NCBI RefSeq assembly: GCF_007744675.1
Contig: NZ_CP036269.1
Span: forward strand, 1,069,501-1,133,500
Origin: Gimesia alba
Lineage (GTDB): Bacteria > Planctomycetota > Planctomycetia > Planctomycetales > Planctomycetaceae
DNA length: 64,000 nt
Direction of reading: 5' to 3'
Shown here: one piece after another, positions 1 through 10,934 of the stretch
Numbering within the stretch: the first letter of the stretch is position 1
Layout of the letters: each line of letters opens with the position of its first letter
The notes under the pieces: model-generated
Databases searched by the model: none
What the model was told of the DNA's origin: nothing
Seen by the model: the letters and a program-made list of their open reading frames with translations, nothing else
Made by a program: the position numbers and the translations under genes

Positions 1-1307
1 AGACTTCGGTTGCGAAAGTCACTCAAACGGCAGCCGTCCGATTTGCCGAAGGGGCGCCGTTTCTGAAAGTGGGTTCGACCATTGAAGCCTATCAGGAATA
101 CGCGATTTCAGAAGGACAGGTTCAGCTCGTGTTTGCCAACGGTGCGGAAGTCATCCTCACTGGACCGGCTGTATTTGAAAGTGAAGGGGACGAGCATCTG
201 GCGGTCCGCTACGGTTCCTGTTCTGTGTTTGCTCCTGATGGCGCTGAAGGATTTACGGTGGAAACGCCGCTCTCCAATGTCGTCGATTATGGTACCCGGT
301 TTTCTGTGAATGTTTCGGAAGCGGGAAATACCGACGTGCAAGTCATCGAAGGCGAAACCGATGTCCGACCGATTAAGCTGGATGAGAATACCGGGGTTGC
401 CGCAAAACGTCTAACCAAAGGCATGGCTCAGCGTTTAACCACCAATAATGGTCTCGTTGTAAATGAAATTCCCTTTGATCGTGCGCAATATGTTTCCGAA
501 TTGCCAGATCGTGTGATCTCCTATAACACGACTTTAGGCCCGCGTCGAAAAGCAGAAGATCTGACGAGCGTCAAAATTCAGCGTGGGGGAACCGCTTATG
601 AGTACGCGGTTGAGGATTTGATCGGGATTGAGCTAACGCATTACAAAGGCAGATCTTTTCTGACTCGCGATGATGGCGTTGACCCCGCTATGGATGGGAA
701 TCCACTGACATTACGCCGGCATCTGCTGGATCAGGATCGCAGCCTGCTGACCGGGGTGGTGAATCCCTTTGGCTCTGAAACGCCGTTAACTGAGCCTCCT
801 GTGATGAATGAAGTGGAAGATCCGAACCAGCCTAATACGCCCGGGATGGCGATTCGGTTCCGCAAGCCCGTGGTGAATGATGCAGGGCCGGATATTGTTC
901 TGTTTGATCTGCAAGTCATCGTGCATACAACAACAGGTGATGCGTTTTATGTCACTCCCTTACCGTTTACTTCCCAACGCAAAACGCACAAAATAGAGCA
1001 GTTTGATATCGACCTCGCTTCACCTGAAGCAAAGCCGTTAGAGAAATTCTGGTTACATCTGTTTAATAAAAATCAACAGGCAGGCATTGGTTCCCGCAGT
1101 GAACTGGAAACCGCTTCCGGCAACGGGGGCAATTTGCATATCGTCGGTGCCAAGGCATTGGCGGTCGGCATTGATCTGTCTGATCTGGGTTTTGCTGAAG
1201 GTGAAACCGTGGAAGGTTTATTTATTCAGGATGCCCAGGATAACGTTGACGTGATTGATCCGGTGTTTATCGCCGGGCTCCCCCCCTTGAAACACTCCAA
1301 AAAATAA
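1..1307 (+). CDS. FecR-like domain protein, 5' end missing
   Basis: The reading frame is open from the first base (first full codon at 3), so the gene begins upstream of the window. The visible N-terminal part has the FecR-type beta-rich pattern: AEVILTGPAVFE, then TPLSNVVDYGTRFSV and VIEGETDVRP. FecR-family proteins are periplasmic or membrane regulators paired with ECF sigma factors. In planctomycetes such genes commonly sit between an ECF sigma gene and PSCyt/DUF1501 genes, which fits the two genes that follow. No sigma gene is visible because the upstream side is cut. The second half (from about residue 190 of the visible part) is a beta-rich region I do not recognise, ending in a short basic tail. 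Internal GTG at 69 should not be taken as the real start. A regulatory role is inferred. Confidence 0.75.
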   Translation, partial: TSVAKVTQTAAVRFAEGAPFLKVGSTIEAYQEYAISEGQVQLVFANGAEVILTGPAVFESEGDEHLAVRYGSCSVFAPDGAEGFTVETPLSNVVDYGTRFSVNVSEAGNTDVQVIEGETDVRPIKLDENTGVAAKRLTKGMAQRLTTNNGLVVNEIPFDRAQYVSELPDRVISYNTTLGPRRKAEDLTSVKIQRGGTAYEYAVEDLIGIELTHYKGRSFLTRDDGVDPAMDGNPLTLRRHLLDQDRSLLTGVVNPFGSETPLTEPPVMNEVEDPNQPNTPGMAIRFRKPVVNDAGPDIVLFDLQVIVHTTTGDAFYVTPLPFTSQRKTHKIEQFDIDLASPEAKPLEKFWLHLFNKNQQAGIGSRSELETASGNGGNLHIVGAKALAVGIDLSDLGFAEGETVEGLFIQDAQDNVDVIDPVFIAGLPPLKHSKK

Positions 1308-1387
1308 TAGCGAACTTAATGTGATGTGATCCGAAGGATAGAAATCGTTTTGTCTTCCGCATCAAAATAATGAAAGAGGCCTTGTTC

Positions 1388-4300
1388 ATGCGACTCCTTA
1401 CACTAAGTCTGTTTCTTTTCGTTTCTGCGAATCTGGTGAATGCCGCAGAAAAAACGAAACCGGTCAAAGCGGCAGTGGATCAGAAGCAACTCCACTTCTT
1501 TGAAAAAGAAGTGCGTCCCCTGTTGATCAAGCACTGCCTGGAATGTCACAGCGAGAAAAAACAGAAAGGGGAATTGCGACTCGATTCCCTCAAGGCCATG
1601 TTGCAAGGGGGCGAAAGCGGCCCGGCCATCGTTCCCGGTAAGGCGCATGAAAGTCTCCTCGTGGAAGCAATTAACTTTGAGTCTTTTGAGATGCCACCGG
1701 AACAGAAACTCTCAGACAAAGAAATTGCCACGTTAACCCGCTGGGTCAACACCGGCGCTTACTGGCCTGATAACGCCGGTTTTGTAATCAAGCAACGTAA
1801 CAACGAAACGTTCTTTACCGACGAAGATCGCAGCTTCTGGGTGTTTCAGCCTGTGAAGCAAACCAAAGTTCCCGAAGTCAAATCGCAGGCCTGGTCTAAG
1901 AACCCGGTGGATGCCTTCATTTATGATCGTTTGAAAAAAGAAGGCCTGACCCCCGCGGGTGAAGCGGACCGTACAACGCTGATTCGACGTGCCTATTATG
2001 ATTTAATCGGCTTGCCGCCGACGGTAGAGCAAATCAATGCTTTTGTGAATGATCCCTCTCCCGACGCCTGGCCGCGATTGATCGATGAACTGTTAGAGAG
2101 CCCGCACTACGGCGAAAAATGGGCGCGGCACTGGTTGGATGTCGTGCGTTACGCCGAGTCCGACGGGTTCAATCAGGACGCATTCCGCCCGGAAATCTGG
2201 CGATACCGAGACTATGTCGTGCGTTCCTTCAATAGCGACAAACCGTATTCGCAGTTCGTCAAAGAGCAGCTGGCTGGTGATGAAATTGCTCCGGAAGATC
2301 CCGAGGCACTGGCGGCGACCGGTTTTCTCAGACACTATCTATATGAATATAATCAACGCGATTCCCGCACGCAGTGGAATGATATTCTGGACAATATCAC
2401 CGATGCCACCGGTGACGTGTTCATGGGCGTCAGCATGGGATGTGCCCGCTGTCATGATCACAAGTTTGATCCGATTCCGCATCAGGACTACTACCGCCTG
2501 CGTGCCTTCTTTGCTCCGCTAATGCCACGCGATGATGTGCCTTTTGTCACACCACAGGAACTGGCAGAGTACAATCAGAAATTAGATGCCTGGGAAAAGA
2601 AGACAGCAGTGATTCGCAAACAAATCGACGAATTGACGAAGAGCACTCTGGAAAGAGCCGCAAAAAGTCAGATTAAAATGTTCCCGCCTGACTTGCAGGA
2701 AATCATGGACAAACCGGAGCAGGAGCGGACGGCACTGGAACACCAGTTGGCAGATCTCGTTCAGCGGCAGGTGGACCTCAAGCAAAAATCCTCACTGGCA
2801 TCTCTCAAAAAGAGTGAAAAGCCCAATGGGAAAAAATACAATGAGCTGCTCAAAGAGCTGGCTGCTTTTGATAAGCTGAAACCAAAACCGTTGCCGACCG
2901 GCATGAGTGTGACCGATGCACGCGGTGCAGCACCCATCACGACCATTCCCGATGACCCGGACCACCGACCGATTGATCCCGGCTTCCTGTCTCTGTTGAA
3001 GCCCGGCGAAGCGGAAATTGTTCCAATTTCAACAGCCCCGCATTCTTCAGGCCGCCGCACAGCGTTGGCAAACTGGATGGTGAATCCTCAAAACCGTTTA
3101 ACTACGCGTGTGATGACCAACCGTGTCTGGCAGTATCACTTCGGTACTGGTCTGGTTTCGACTGCCAATGACTTCGGTCATATGGGCGAAGCACCCAGCC
3201 ATCCTGAATTGCTGGACTGGTTGACCAGTTATTTTGTCGACAACGGCTGGAGCATCAAAAATATGCACCGTCTGATTATGAATTCGCACACCTATCGTCT
3301 GTCTGCATTTCATCCTGCGGCGAAACAGGCCGAGCTCAAAGATCCGCAAAATCGTCTACGTTGGCGTGCCAATATTCGTCGACTTAATTCGGAGGATATT
3401 CGAGATTCGGCACTGTTCCTCTCAGGCGAACTTGATACGAAACTGGGAGGTCCCAGTGTCAGAGCGAGCCAGCCACGCCGCAGTATCTACACGATTATGA
3501 AACGCAACGTACAGGACCCTGTTCTGGGTGCATTTGATTTGCCAGGCGGGATTAAAAGCGTCGCGCAACGGGACGTCACCACCACCGCGAATCAGGCACT
3601 GCTGATGATCAACGGCGACTGGTTCCTCAAACGTGCGAACGCGATGGCCCGTACTTTGAAAGCCAAATCCTTTGCCAATGATCAAGAGCTGATTACGTAC
3701 CTGCATAAGATGACGTATGGAACAGCGCCCGAACCTGCGGAAGTGGAGTTGCTGTCCGGATTCCTGAAGTCACAGGAAAAACGCATTAAAGCCGAAGCAG
3801 ACAGCCAGGAGCAAACCTTCATCGGTCAAATCACACAGACGACCGGCGAAGCCGTCAAACTCGGGAAAGGTTCTACTCTGAGTAATCTGCATGTGGCCCA
3901 ATCAAAGTCGCTTCCCGATCAGGATTTCACGATCGAAGCTTATGTGCAATTAGAGTCGATCTATGAAAATGCCGCCGTCAATACCATTGCTTCACAATGG
4001 ACGGGAAACAACAAACAGCGAGGCTGGTCACTGGGAGTCACCAGTAAGAAGTCGGCTTACAAACCACGCAATCTGATCCTGCAACTGGTGGGTAACAACA
4101 AGGCCGGGAAACTGACCTACGAAGTGGTGCCCTCCAACCTGCATCTGGAATTAAATAAGCCCTATTATGTCGCTGCGACAGTCAAGATTTCTGAAGCCGG
4201 TGAATCGGGAATTCAGTTTTTCGTGAAAGAACTGTTTTCCAAGAAACCGCTCCAGAGCGTCTCAGTCAAACATAAAGTCATCAGTGACTATCGTCCTGAA

Positions 4301-4618
4301 AATAATCTGGTACTCGGGGGTCGCGATAAAACGACTGGCAGTAAATGGAACGGTCTGCTGGATAACGTGCGGCTGTCTGGAGCTGCTTTGAGTCAGGAAG
4401 AACTCCTGATTCAAGATAGCGGGAAAAACCCCTCAGCCACGATTGCGTTCTGGCAATTCAATACCAAGAGCGGACTTTTGAAAAACAGCCTGGCAAATGC
4501 ACTGCATATCCTGCCTCCCTCTGAAACTTCGATGGGCGCCAGCGATGCACGCCATCAGGCACTGGCAGATTTATGTCACGTTTTCTTAAACTCCAACGAA
4601 TTTCTCTACCTCGATTAA
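1388..4618 (+). CDS. Planctomycete cytochrome protein PSCyt1-DUF1549-DUF1553 with inserted LamG-like domain
   Basis: Secreted protein of about 1076 residues. A signal peptide (MRLLTLSLFLFVSANLVNA) is followed by a PSCyt1 domain with haem-binding HCLECH near residue 50. DUF1549/PSCyt2 starts near residue 174 and carries a second CxxCH (CARCHDHKFDPI) near residue 352. DUF1553/PSD1 starts near residue 554 (LTTRVMTNRVWQYHFG). A LamG/concanavalin-like region at about residues 816-1030 splits PSD1 from its C-terminal block (HVFLNSNEFLYLD). An in-frame ATG at 1370 exists, but AAAGAGG at 1373-1379 lies eight bases before ATG 1388, and this start gives a clean signal peptide. It lies 80 bases after the FecR-like gene and 41 before the DUF1501 gene, so it is probably in one operon. 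The substrate is unknown; these proteins are suspected to act on complex polysaccharides. Confidence 0.85.
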   Translation: MRLLTLSLFLFVSANLVNAAEKTKPVKAAVDQKQLHFFEKEVRPLLIKHCLECHSEKKQKGELRLDSLKAMLQGGESGPAIVPGKAHESLLVEAINFESFEMPPEQKLSDKEIATLTRWVNTGAYWPDNAGFVIKQRNNETFFTDEDRSFWVFQPVKQTKVPEVKSQAWSKNPVDAFIYDRLKKEGLTPAGEADRTTLIRRAYYDLIGLPPTVEQINAFVNDPSPDAWPRLIDELLESPHYGEKWARHWLDVVRYAESDGFNQDAFRPEIWRYRDYVVRSFNSDKPYSQFVKEQLAGDEIAPEDPEALAATGFLRHYLYEYNQRDSRTQWNDILDNITDATGDVFMGVSMGCARCHDHKFDPIPHQDYYRLRAFFAPLMPRDDVPFVTPQELAEYNQKLDAWEKKTAVIRKQIDELTKSTLERAAKSQIKMFPPDLQEIMDKPEQERTALEHQLADLVQRQVDLKQKSSLASLKKSEKPNGKKYNELLKELAAFDKLKPKPLPTGMSVTDARGAAPITTIPDDPDHRPIDPGFLSLLKPGEAEIVPISTAPHSSGRRTALANWMVNPQNRLTTRVMTNRVWQYHFGTGLVSTANDFGHMGEAPSHPELLDWLTSYFVDNGWSIKNMHRLIMNSHTYRLSAFHPAAKQAELKDPQNRLRWRANIRRLNSEDIRDSALFLSGELDTKLGGPSVRASQPRRSIYTIMKRNVQDPVLGAFDLPGGIKSVAQRDVTTTANQALLMINGDWFLKRANAMARTLKAKSFANDQELITYLHKMTYGTAPEPAEVELLSGFLKSQEKRIKAEADSQEQTFIGQITQTTGEAVKLGKGSTLSNLHVAQSKSLPDQDFTIEAYVQLESIYENAAVNTIASQWTGNNKQRGWSLGVTSKKSAYKPRNLILQLVGNNKAGKLTYEVVPSNLHLELNKPYYVAATVKISEAGESGIQFFVKELFSKKPLQSVSVKHKVISDYRPENNLVLGGRDKTTGSKWNGLLDNVRLSGAALSQEELLIQDSGKNPSATIAFWQFNTKSGLLKNSLANALHILPPSETSMGASDARHQALADLCHVFLNSNEFLYLD

Positions 4619-4659
4619 TCATTCGTGACTCACGATAGCAATAGCGGAAAGATAGACTT

Positions 4660-6111
<1,452 letters not shown>

Positions 6112-6153
6112 TCGTTCCTAAGTATCTTTCATAAAAAGAGTTACGTGATATGC

Positions 6154-6196
6154 GCAAGGGTTTGAGTGTTCCAGGAGACTCAAACCCTTGCTTTTT
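6154..6196 (+). terminator. Rho-independent terminator after first PSCyt/DUF1501 pair
   Basis: A perfect 14-bp stem (GCAAGGGTTTGAGT, 6154-6167, with its complement at 6178-6191) encloses a 10-base loop and is followed by TTTTT (6192-6196). It lies 42 bases after the DUF1501 stop codon and separates the two paralogous gene pairs. Confidence 0.88.
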
Positions 6197-6254
6197 GCAT
6201 AAACCTGATAATTTCACTCTTTTCCTTGAATCAAACTCGTTTGAAATTCCTCTC

Positions 6255-6285
6255 TTGCACTTACGCCGCAAACCGATACTATAAT
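6255..6285 (+). promoter_or_regulatory. Possible promoter of second PSCyt/DUF1501 pair
   Basis: A perfect TATAAT at 6280-6285 follows TTGCAC at 6255-6260 with a 19-base gap, which is longer than ideal. It lies after the upstream terminator and about 115 bases before the next start codon, where a separate promoter would be expected. The -35 match is weak, so this is only a candidate. Confidence 0.3.
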
Positions 6286-6401
6286 ATATAAGCAACTCTA
6301 AGATATTATTGGTTCTTTGAGTGCGATGTGCCCTCCATAAAATACTATCCTGTCATCAGGGATAGCCCACACTTAAACCATTACCAAGAGAGTCTTCTTC
6401 T

Positions 6402-9311
6402 ATGAACGGGCGACTTTTCCTGGCGTGTCTGTTTTCAGTTTCCTTTAGTCTGAGTGCTGCTCAAGCCGAAGACCCTGCGAAAAAAACGGATGCCCTCTCT
6501 TTTGAAAATGACGTGCGCAAAATTCTCAAGGTTCACTGTCTGCACTGTCATGGTGAGAATGGCGAAACGGAGGGGAGCCTCGACCTGCGTCTCAAACGTC
6601 TGATGGTCAAAGGCGGCGACAGCGGCCCCGCGATCGTTCCCGGCAAAAGTGGCGAAAGTGAACTGATTGCCCGCATTGAAGCCAAGGAAATGCCCCCCGA
6701 AGGCAAACATATGCCCGAGGAAGAACTGGCGATTCTCAAACGCTGGGTTGATCAGGGTGCACACACTTTGCGACCAGAGCCGGAAAAAATTGACGCTGAT
6801 TATGTATTCCCGGATGAATTGGCGTTCTGGTCTTTTCAGCCTGTGAAAAATAATGCCGTTCCCAAAGTCAAGCAATCCAAACTGGTTCGCCAGCCTGTTG
6901 ATGCATTTCTACTGGCCAAGCTCGAAGAGAAAGGTCTGACCTTTACTTCCGAGGCTTCGAAAGCAGCACTGGCACGCCGTGCATTTTTTGATCTGATCGG
7001 TCTGCCTCCGACGCCGGCAGAATTGAAACAGTTTCTCAATGACAAAAGCCCGGACGCGTACGAAAAGCTGATCGACCGTCTGCTGGCATCAAAACATTAT
7101 GGCGAACGCTGGGGCCGTCACTGGCTGGATGTCGCCGGATATGCTGACTCCGAAGGTTACAACAACAAAGATATGGAACGCCCCTGGGCATATCGTTATC
7201 GTGATTATGTGATCCGCGCGTTCAATGAAGATAAACCTTACGATCAGTTTCTGCAGGAGCAACTGGCGGGCGATGAAATGGTCAAGCCCCCTTATCATAA
7301 GCTGAAGCCGGAAGAACTGGAAAAGCTGGTCGCGACCGGATTCCTGCGGATGGCCCCGGATGGAACGGGCAGTAATCCCGCCGAAAAAGAGGTCGCTAAG
7401 AACCAGGTGATTACGGACACTGTGGATATTGTTTCGTCATCGATTCTGGGTTTGACCGTCGCCTGTGCTCAGTGTCACGATCACAAATACGATCCGATTC
7501 CCCAGAACGATTACTATCGCTTCCGTGCCATTTTTGAACCGGCGTTCGACTGGAAAAACTGGCGAACACCGGCCGGCCGTCGTATTTCGATCATGTCAGA
7601 TGCAGACCGGAAAATCGCCAATGAATTTGAAGCCGAGGCAAAAAAAGTCCTCGCCGAACGCACCGAACTGGTCAACAAGTTTATCGACCGGACATTAGAA
7701 CGCGAGCTGCTCGATGTTCCCGAGGAGAAGCGGGACGCGATGCGCAAAGCCTATAAAACAACCGGAAAAGAGCGAACTAAAGAGCAGGTCGCAATGCTCA
7801 AAGAGTATCCGCGGATTAATCGTCTGTCTGCCGGTTCGCTGTATCTGTATGACCGCACCTTACACGAGCAATCGGGTAAGGCGACTCAGAAAGCCAAAGA
7901 ACTGGCCAAAACGCTGGTTGAAAAAATCAAGCAGGAAACGCTGGAGAAAATTCCTGAAGCACAACGGGCCAATGCGTTGGCGGCCCAGAAAGCGGATGCG
8001 AAAAAACGGACTGACGAACAGAAAAAAATCATCGCCGAGTTTCCCGGGCTATTGGTCTCCACTTCCAACCTTGCGGAGTTTGATAAGGCAGGAGCTGCAG
8101 AGGTCCAGCACCATAAAGACGAAGCCAAGCGGTTTTTGGATCTGAAAACGACGGCTGTCCTGAAGGAGTACAGCGACAAAGCAACCGCGATCCGCGACAA
8201 GAAACCGAAAGAAGAATTCATTCGGGTGCTGACCGAAGTCCCCGGCAAGGTTCCCAAAACCTTCTTCTTCAATCGAGGTGATTTCGAACAACCCAAGCAT
8301 GAATTGTTGCCCGCCGGCCTGACGGTGATTAAATCCAATCTGGAAAAAACGGTTGAGATCCCCGCTGTCAACAAAGAATTGCCGACAACCGGACGCCGAT
8401 TGGCATATGCAAATTATATCACCAGCGGCCAGCATCCTTTGACTGCGCGGGTCTTCGTGAATCGACTCTGGCTGCATCACTTCGGTAAAGGCATCGTCGC
8501 CTCACCCACCGATTTCGGAAAGCTGGGAATCCCGCCGACGCATCTGGAACTGTTAGACTGGCTGGCGAACGACTTCGTAACGCATGGCTGGAAAATCAAA
8601 CGTCTGCATAAAATGTTGATGACGTCCACCGCTTATAGGCAAAGTTCACAACGTTCCGACGAATATGATGTGGCCGACCCGGACAATCTGCTTTACGGTC
8701 ATATGCCCGTCCGCCGTCTGGAAGCGGAAACGATTCGCGATTCGATTATTGCCGTCACCGGAAAGCTCAAAACCGACCTGTATGGTCAGCCCGTGCCCGT
8801 GAAAGAAGATGAAGTCGGACAGATCGTCGTCGGAGTAGCGAACGTTGATTCGGCGGGCCGTCAGGGGAAAGCCATCAAAATGGATGATCGCAAATTCCGT
8901 CGCAGTATCTATGTGGCCGTCAGTCGCAGTAAACCTCTGGCGGTTCTCGATATGTTTGACGCTCCGAAAATGGAGCCAAATTGTGAAAAACGTTCATCTT
9001 CCACCGTCGCGCCACAATCACTGTTAATGATGAACAGTGGCTTTATGGTCGAACATGCCGAATATTTTGCAGAGCGACTGGAAAAAGAACAGGCTGGAAA
9101 TCAAGCTGAGCAGGTCAAGCTGGCCTGGATGCTTGCGTTTGGAAAAGAACCTTCCACTGAAGAAGTGCAGCAGTCAGTTGAATTTATCAAATCGCAGATA
9201 CCCCAGTTCAAAACAACAGCGAAGGCCGCCGGAAAAACGCCGGAGCAATTGGCGCTGGCAACTTTCTGCCAGGCGTTGTTGAGCAGCAACGGGTTTCTGT
9301 ATGTTGACTAA
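6402..9311 (+). CDS. Planctomycete cytochrome protein PSCyt1-DUF1549-DUF1553
   Basis: 969 residues with a signal peptide (SVSFSLSAAQAED). Domains in order: PSCyt1 with HCLHCH near residue 45; DUF1549/PSCyt2 from about residue 163 with a second CxxCH (CAQCHDHKYDPI) near residue 356; a Lys/Glu-rich helical segment at about 400-600 that looks like coiled coil; and DUF1553/PSD1 from about residue 662 to the end (SSNGFLYVD). It is a paralogue of the gene at 1388-4618, but lacks the LamG insertion and has a longer charged middle segment. The DUF1501 gene follows after 64 bases. The two CxxCH motifs imply covalent haem attachment in the periplasm or at the cell surface. Its exact role is unknown. 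Confidence 0.87.
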   Translation: MNGRLFLACLFSVSFSLSAAQAEDPAKKTDALSFENDVRKILKVHCLHCHGENGETEGSLDLRLKRLMVKGGDSGPAIVPGKSGESELIARIEAKEMPPEGKHMPEEELAILKRWVDQGAHTLRPEPEKIDADYVFPDELAFWSFQPVKNNAVPKVKQSKLVRQPVDAFLLAKLEEKGLTFTSEASKAALARRAFFDLIGLPPTPAELKQFLNDKSPDAYEKLIDRLLASKHYGERWGRHWLDVAGYADSEGYNNKDMERPWAYRYRDYVIRAFNEDKPYDQFLQEQLAGDEMVKPPYHKLKPEELEKLVATGFLRMAPDGTGSNPAEKEVAKNQVITDTVDIVSSSILGLTVACAQCHDHKYDPIPQNDYYRFRAIFEPAFDWKNWRTPAGRRISIMSDADRKIANEFEAEAKKVLAERTELVNKFIDRTLERELLDVPEEKRDAMRKAYKTTGKERTKEQVAMLKEYPRINRLSAGSLYLYDRTLHEQSGKATQKAKELAKTLVEKIKQETLEKIPEAQRANALAAQKADAKKRTDEQKKIIAEFPGLLVSTSNLAEFDKAGAAEVQHHKDEAKRFLDLKTTAVLKEYSDKATAIRDKKPKEEFIRVLTEVPGKVPKTFFFNRGDFEQPKHELLPAGLTVIKSNLEKTVEIPAVNKELPTTGRRLAYANYITSGQHPLTARVFVNRLWLHHFGKGIVASPTDFGKLGIPPTHLELLDWLANDFVTHGWKIKRLHKMLMTSTAYRQSSQRSDEYDVADPDNLLYGHMPVRRLEAETIRDSIIAVTGKLKTDLYGQPVPVKEDEVGQIVVGVANVDSAGRQGKAIKMDDRKFRRSIYVAVSRSKPLAVLDMFDAPKMEPNCEKRSSSTVAPQSLLMMNSGFMVEHAEYFAERLEKEQAGNQAEQVKLAWMLAFGKEPSTEEVQQSVEFIKSQIPQFKTTAKAAGKTPEQLALATFCQALLSSNGFLYVD

Positions 9312-9375
9312 AATCGATTCACATTGAATCAGCTTTAAAAATTTTTGACGCCTGGTATCAGAACGGTATCGAATT

Positions 9376-10839
9376 ATGAATCATAAACCAAACATCTCAG
9401 CCGCCCATTCCCGCCGTCATTTTCTGGCGACCAGTTCCATGGGCATTGGTTCGGTCGCATTATCCTGGTTGTTGAATCAGGAACAGTTACAGGCTAAGAC
9501 TCCTGTGGTGCGGCCCGAGTTGGAGAAGAAGCATTTTGACCTGAAGCTGAAGCCCACGCATCACGCTCCCAAAGCGAAAGCCATGATCTCCATGTTCATG
9601 CAGGGCGGCCCCAGCCATCTGGATATGTTCGACCCCAAGCCGATGCTGCAAAAATATGACGGCAAGAAATTCCCGGGCGACATCAAGTATGACAACGCGG
9701 CTCAAGCGAGTTCCAAAGTACTCGGTAGCCCCTGGAAATTCAGCAAGCATGGTGAGTGCGGTACGGAATTGTCTGAACTATTACCCGGTCTGGGAGAAGT
9801 CGTAGACGACATCGTACTGATGCGGTCCATGCATACCGGTGTGAATAATCATGGCCAGTCCATTTATGCGATGCACAGTGGCCGCATCCTTCCCGGCCGG
9901 CCGACTCTGGGAAGCTGGCTGACTTATGGACTGGGTTGTGAATCGGAAAATCTGCCCGCGTACATCGCGATGGTCGATCCGGGAGGCGCACCTGTGCTTG
10001 GCGTGGATAATTGGACCAACGGCTGGCTGCCTTCCCTCTATCAGGGAACCGTGATTCGTCCTAAAGAGCCACGGATTCTGAATCTGAATGCGCCCCCCCA
10101 TCTCAGCGGGAAAGCGCAGGAAAAATACCTCGATTTCCTTGGTCAACTGAATCAACGCCACCTGAATCAGCATCCAGGCGAAGACGATCTTTCCGCCCGC
10201 ATTGCCAGCTACGAATTGGCTGCCAAGATGCAGACCGCGGCGACGGAAGCACTCGACCTGAGTCAGGAGACAAAAGCTACGCAAGCCATGTACGGCATCG
10301 ATGTTCCTGAATCAGCCGAGTTCGGCAAACGGTGTCTGATCTCCCGTCGCCTCATTGAACGCGGCGTCCGTTTTGTGCAGATCATGACAGGCAATCAGCA
10401 TTGGGATCACCACACCAGCATGCGAACCTCACTGCCACGAACCTGCAAGCGGGTGGATGTACCTTCTGCCGGCCTGGTCAAAGACCTCAAACAACGTGGT
10501 TTGCTGGATGAAACCCTCGTGCATTGGGGCGGCGAAATGGGACGTTTACCTGTAATCCAGAATGACGCCGGCGTTGCGAAACAGGGCCGCGATCATAATA
10601 CCTACGGCTTCACCATGTGGCTGGCCGGCGGTGGTTTGAAATCAGGCATGACGTATGGCGAGACTGATGATTTTGGTCACTATGCGGTGAAAGACAAAGT
10701 CAGCCACAGTGATTACCACGCGACCTTAATGCATCTATTCGGCCTCGATGCCGAGCGGTTGACCTTCACTCGCAACGGAGCAGAACAGACATTGATTGAC
10801 GGTCAACCCTGCCGGATTGTGAATGACATCATTGCCTGA
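9376..10839 (+). CDS. DUF1501 protein, Tat-exported
   Basis: 487 residues and paralogous to the protein at 4660-6111. Tat signal SRRHFLATSSMGIGS lies near residue 12. DUF1501 marks are FMQGGPSHLDMFDPKP near residue 73, HWGGEMGRLP near residue 386 and GRDHNTYGFTMWLAGGG near residue 404. It forms the second PSCyt/DUF1501 pair of this region. Predicted to be folded in the cytoplasm and exported with cofactor. Enzymatic activity is not established for the family to my knowledge. Confidence 0.86.
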   Translation: MNHKPNISAAHSRRHFLATSSMGIGSVALSWLLNQEQLQAKTPVVRPELEKKHFDLKLKPTHHAPKAKAMISMFMQGGPSHLDMFDPKPMLQKYDGKKFPGDIKYDNAAQASSKVLGSPWKFSKHGECGTELSELLPGLGEVVDDIVLMRSMHTGVNNHGQSIYAMHSGRILPGRPTLGSWLTYGLGCESENLPAYIAMVDPGGAPVLGVDNWTNGWLPSLYQGTVIRPKEPRILNLNAPPHLSGKAQEKYLDFLGQLNQRHLNQHPGEDDLSARIASYELAAKMQTAATEALDLSQETKATQAMYGIDVPESAEFGKRCLISRRLIERGVRFVQIMTGNQHWDHHTSMRTSLPRTCKRVDVPSAGLVKDLKQRGLLDETLVHWGGEMGRLPVIQNDAGVAKQGRDHNTYGFTMWLAGGGLKSGMTYGETDDFGHYAVKDKVSHSDYHATLMHLFGLDAERLTFTRNGAEQTLIDGQPCRIVNDIIA

Positions 10840-10878
10840 GTTCAGTCACTGAAATGACCGATACATATCGATAAAAAA

Positions 10879-10907
10879 ACGCCCTGGTTCAACAGGGCGT
10901 TTTTTTT
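10879..10907. terminator. Bidirectional terminator between convergent genes
   Basis: Stem ACGCCCTG (10879-10886) pairs with CAGGGCGT (10893-10900) around a six-base loop. An A-run on the left and a T-run on the right flank it, so it can terminate transcription from both sides. It lies between the convergent DUF1501 gene and the RidA-like gene. Confidence 0.9.
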
Positions 10908-10934
10908 GTTTGACTCATCGAAGTAAATTCAGCA

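Noticed and set aside
9781-10284. Minus-strand open frame (167 codons) inside the DUF1501 gene
   Set aside because: Antisense to a conserved DUF1501 coding sequence, without its own features.
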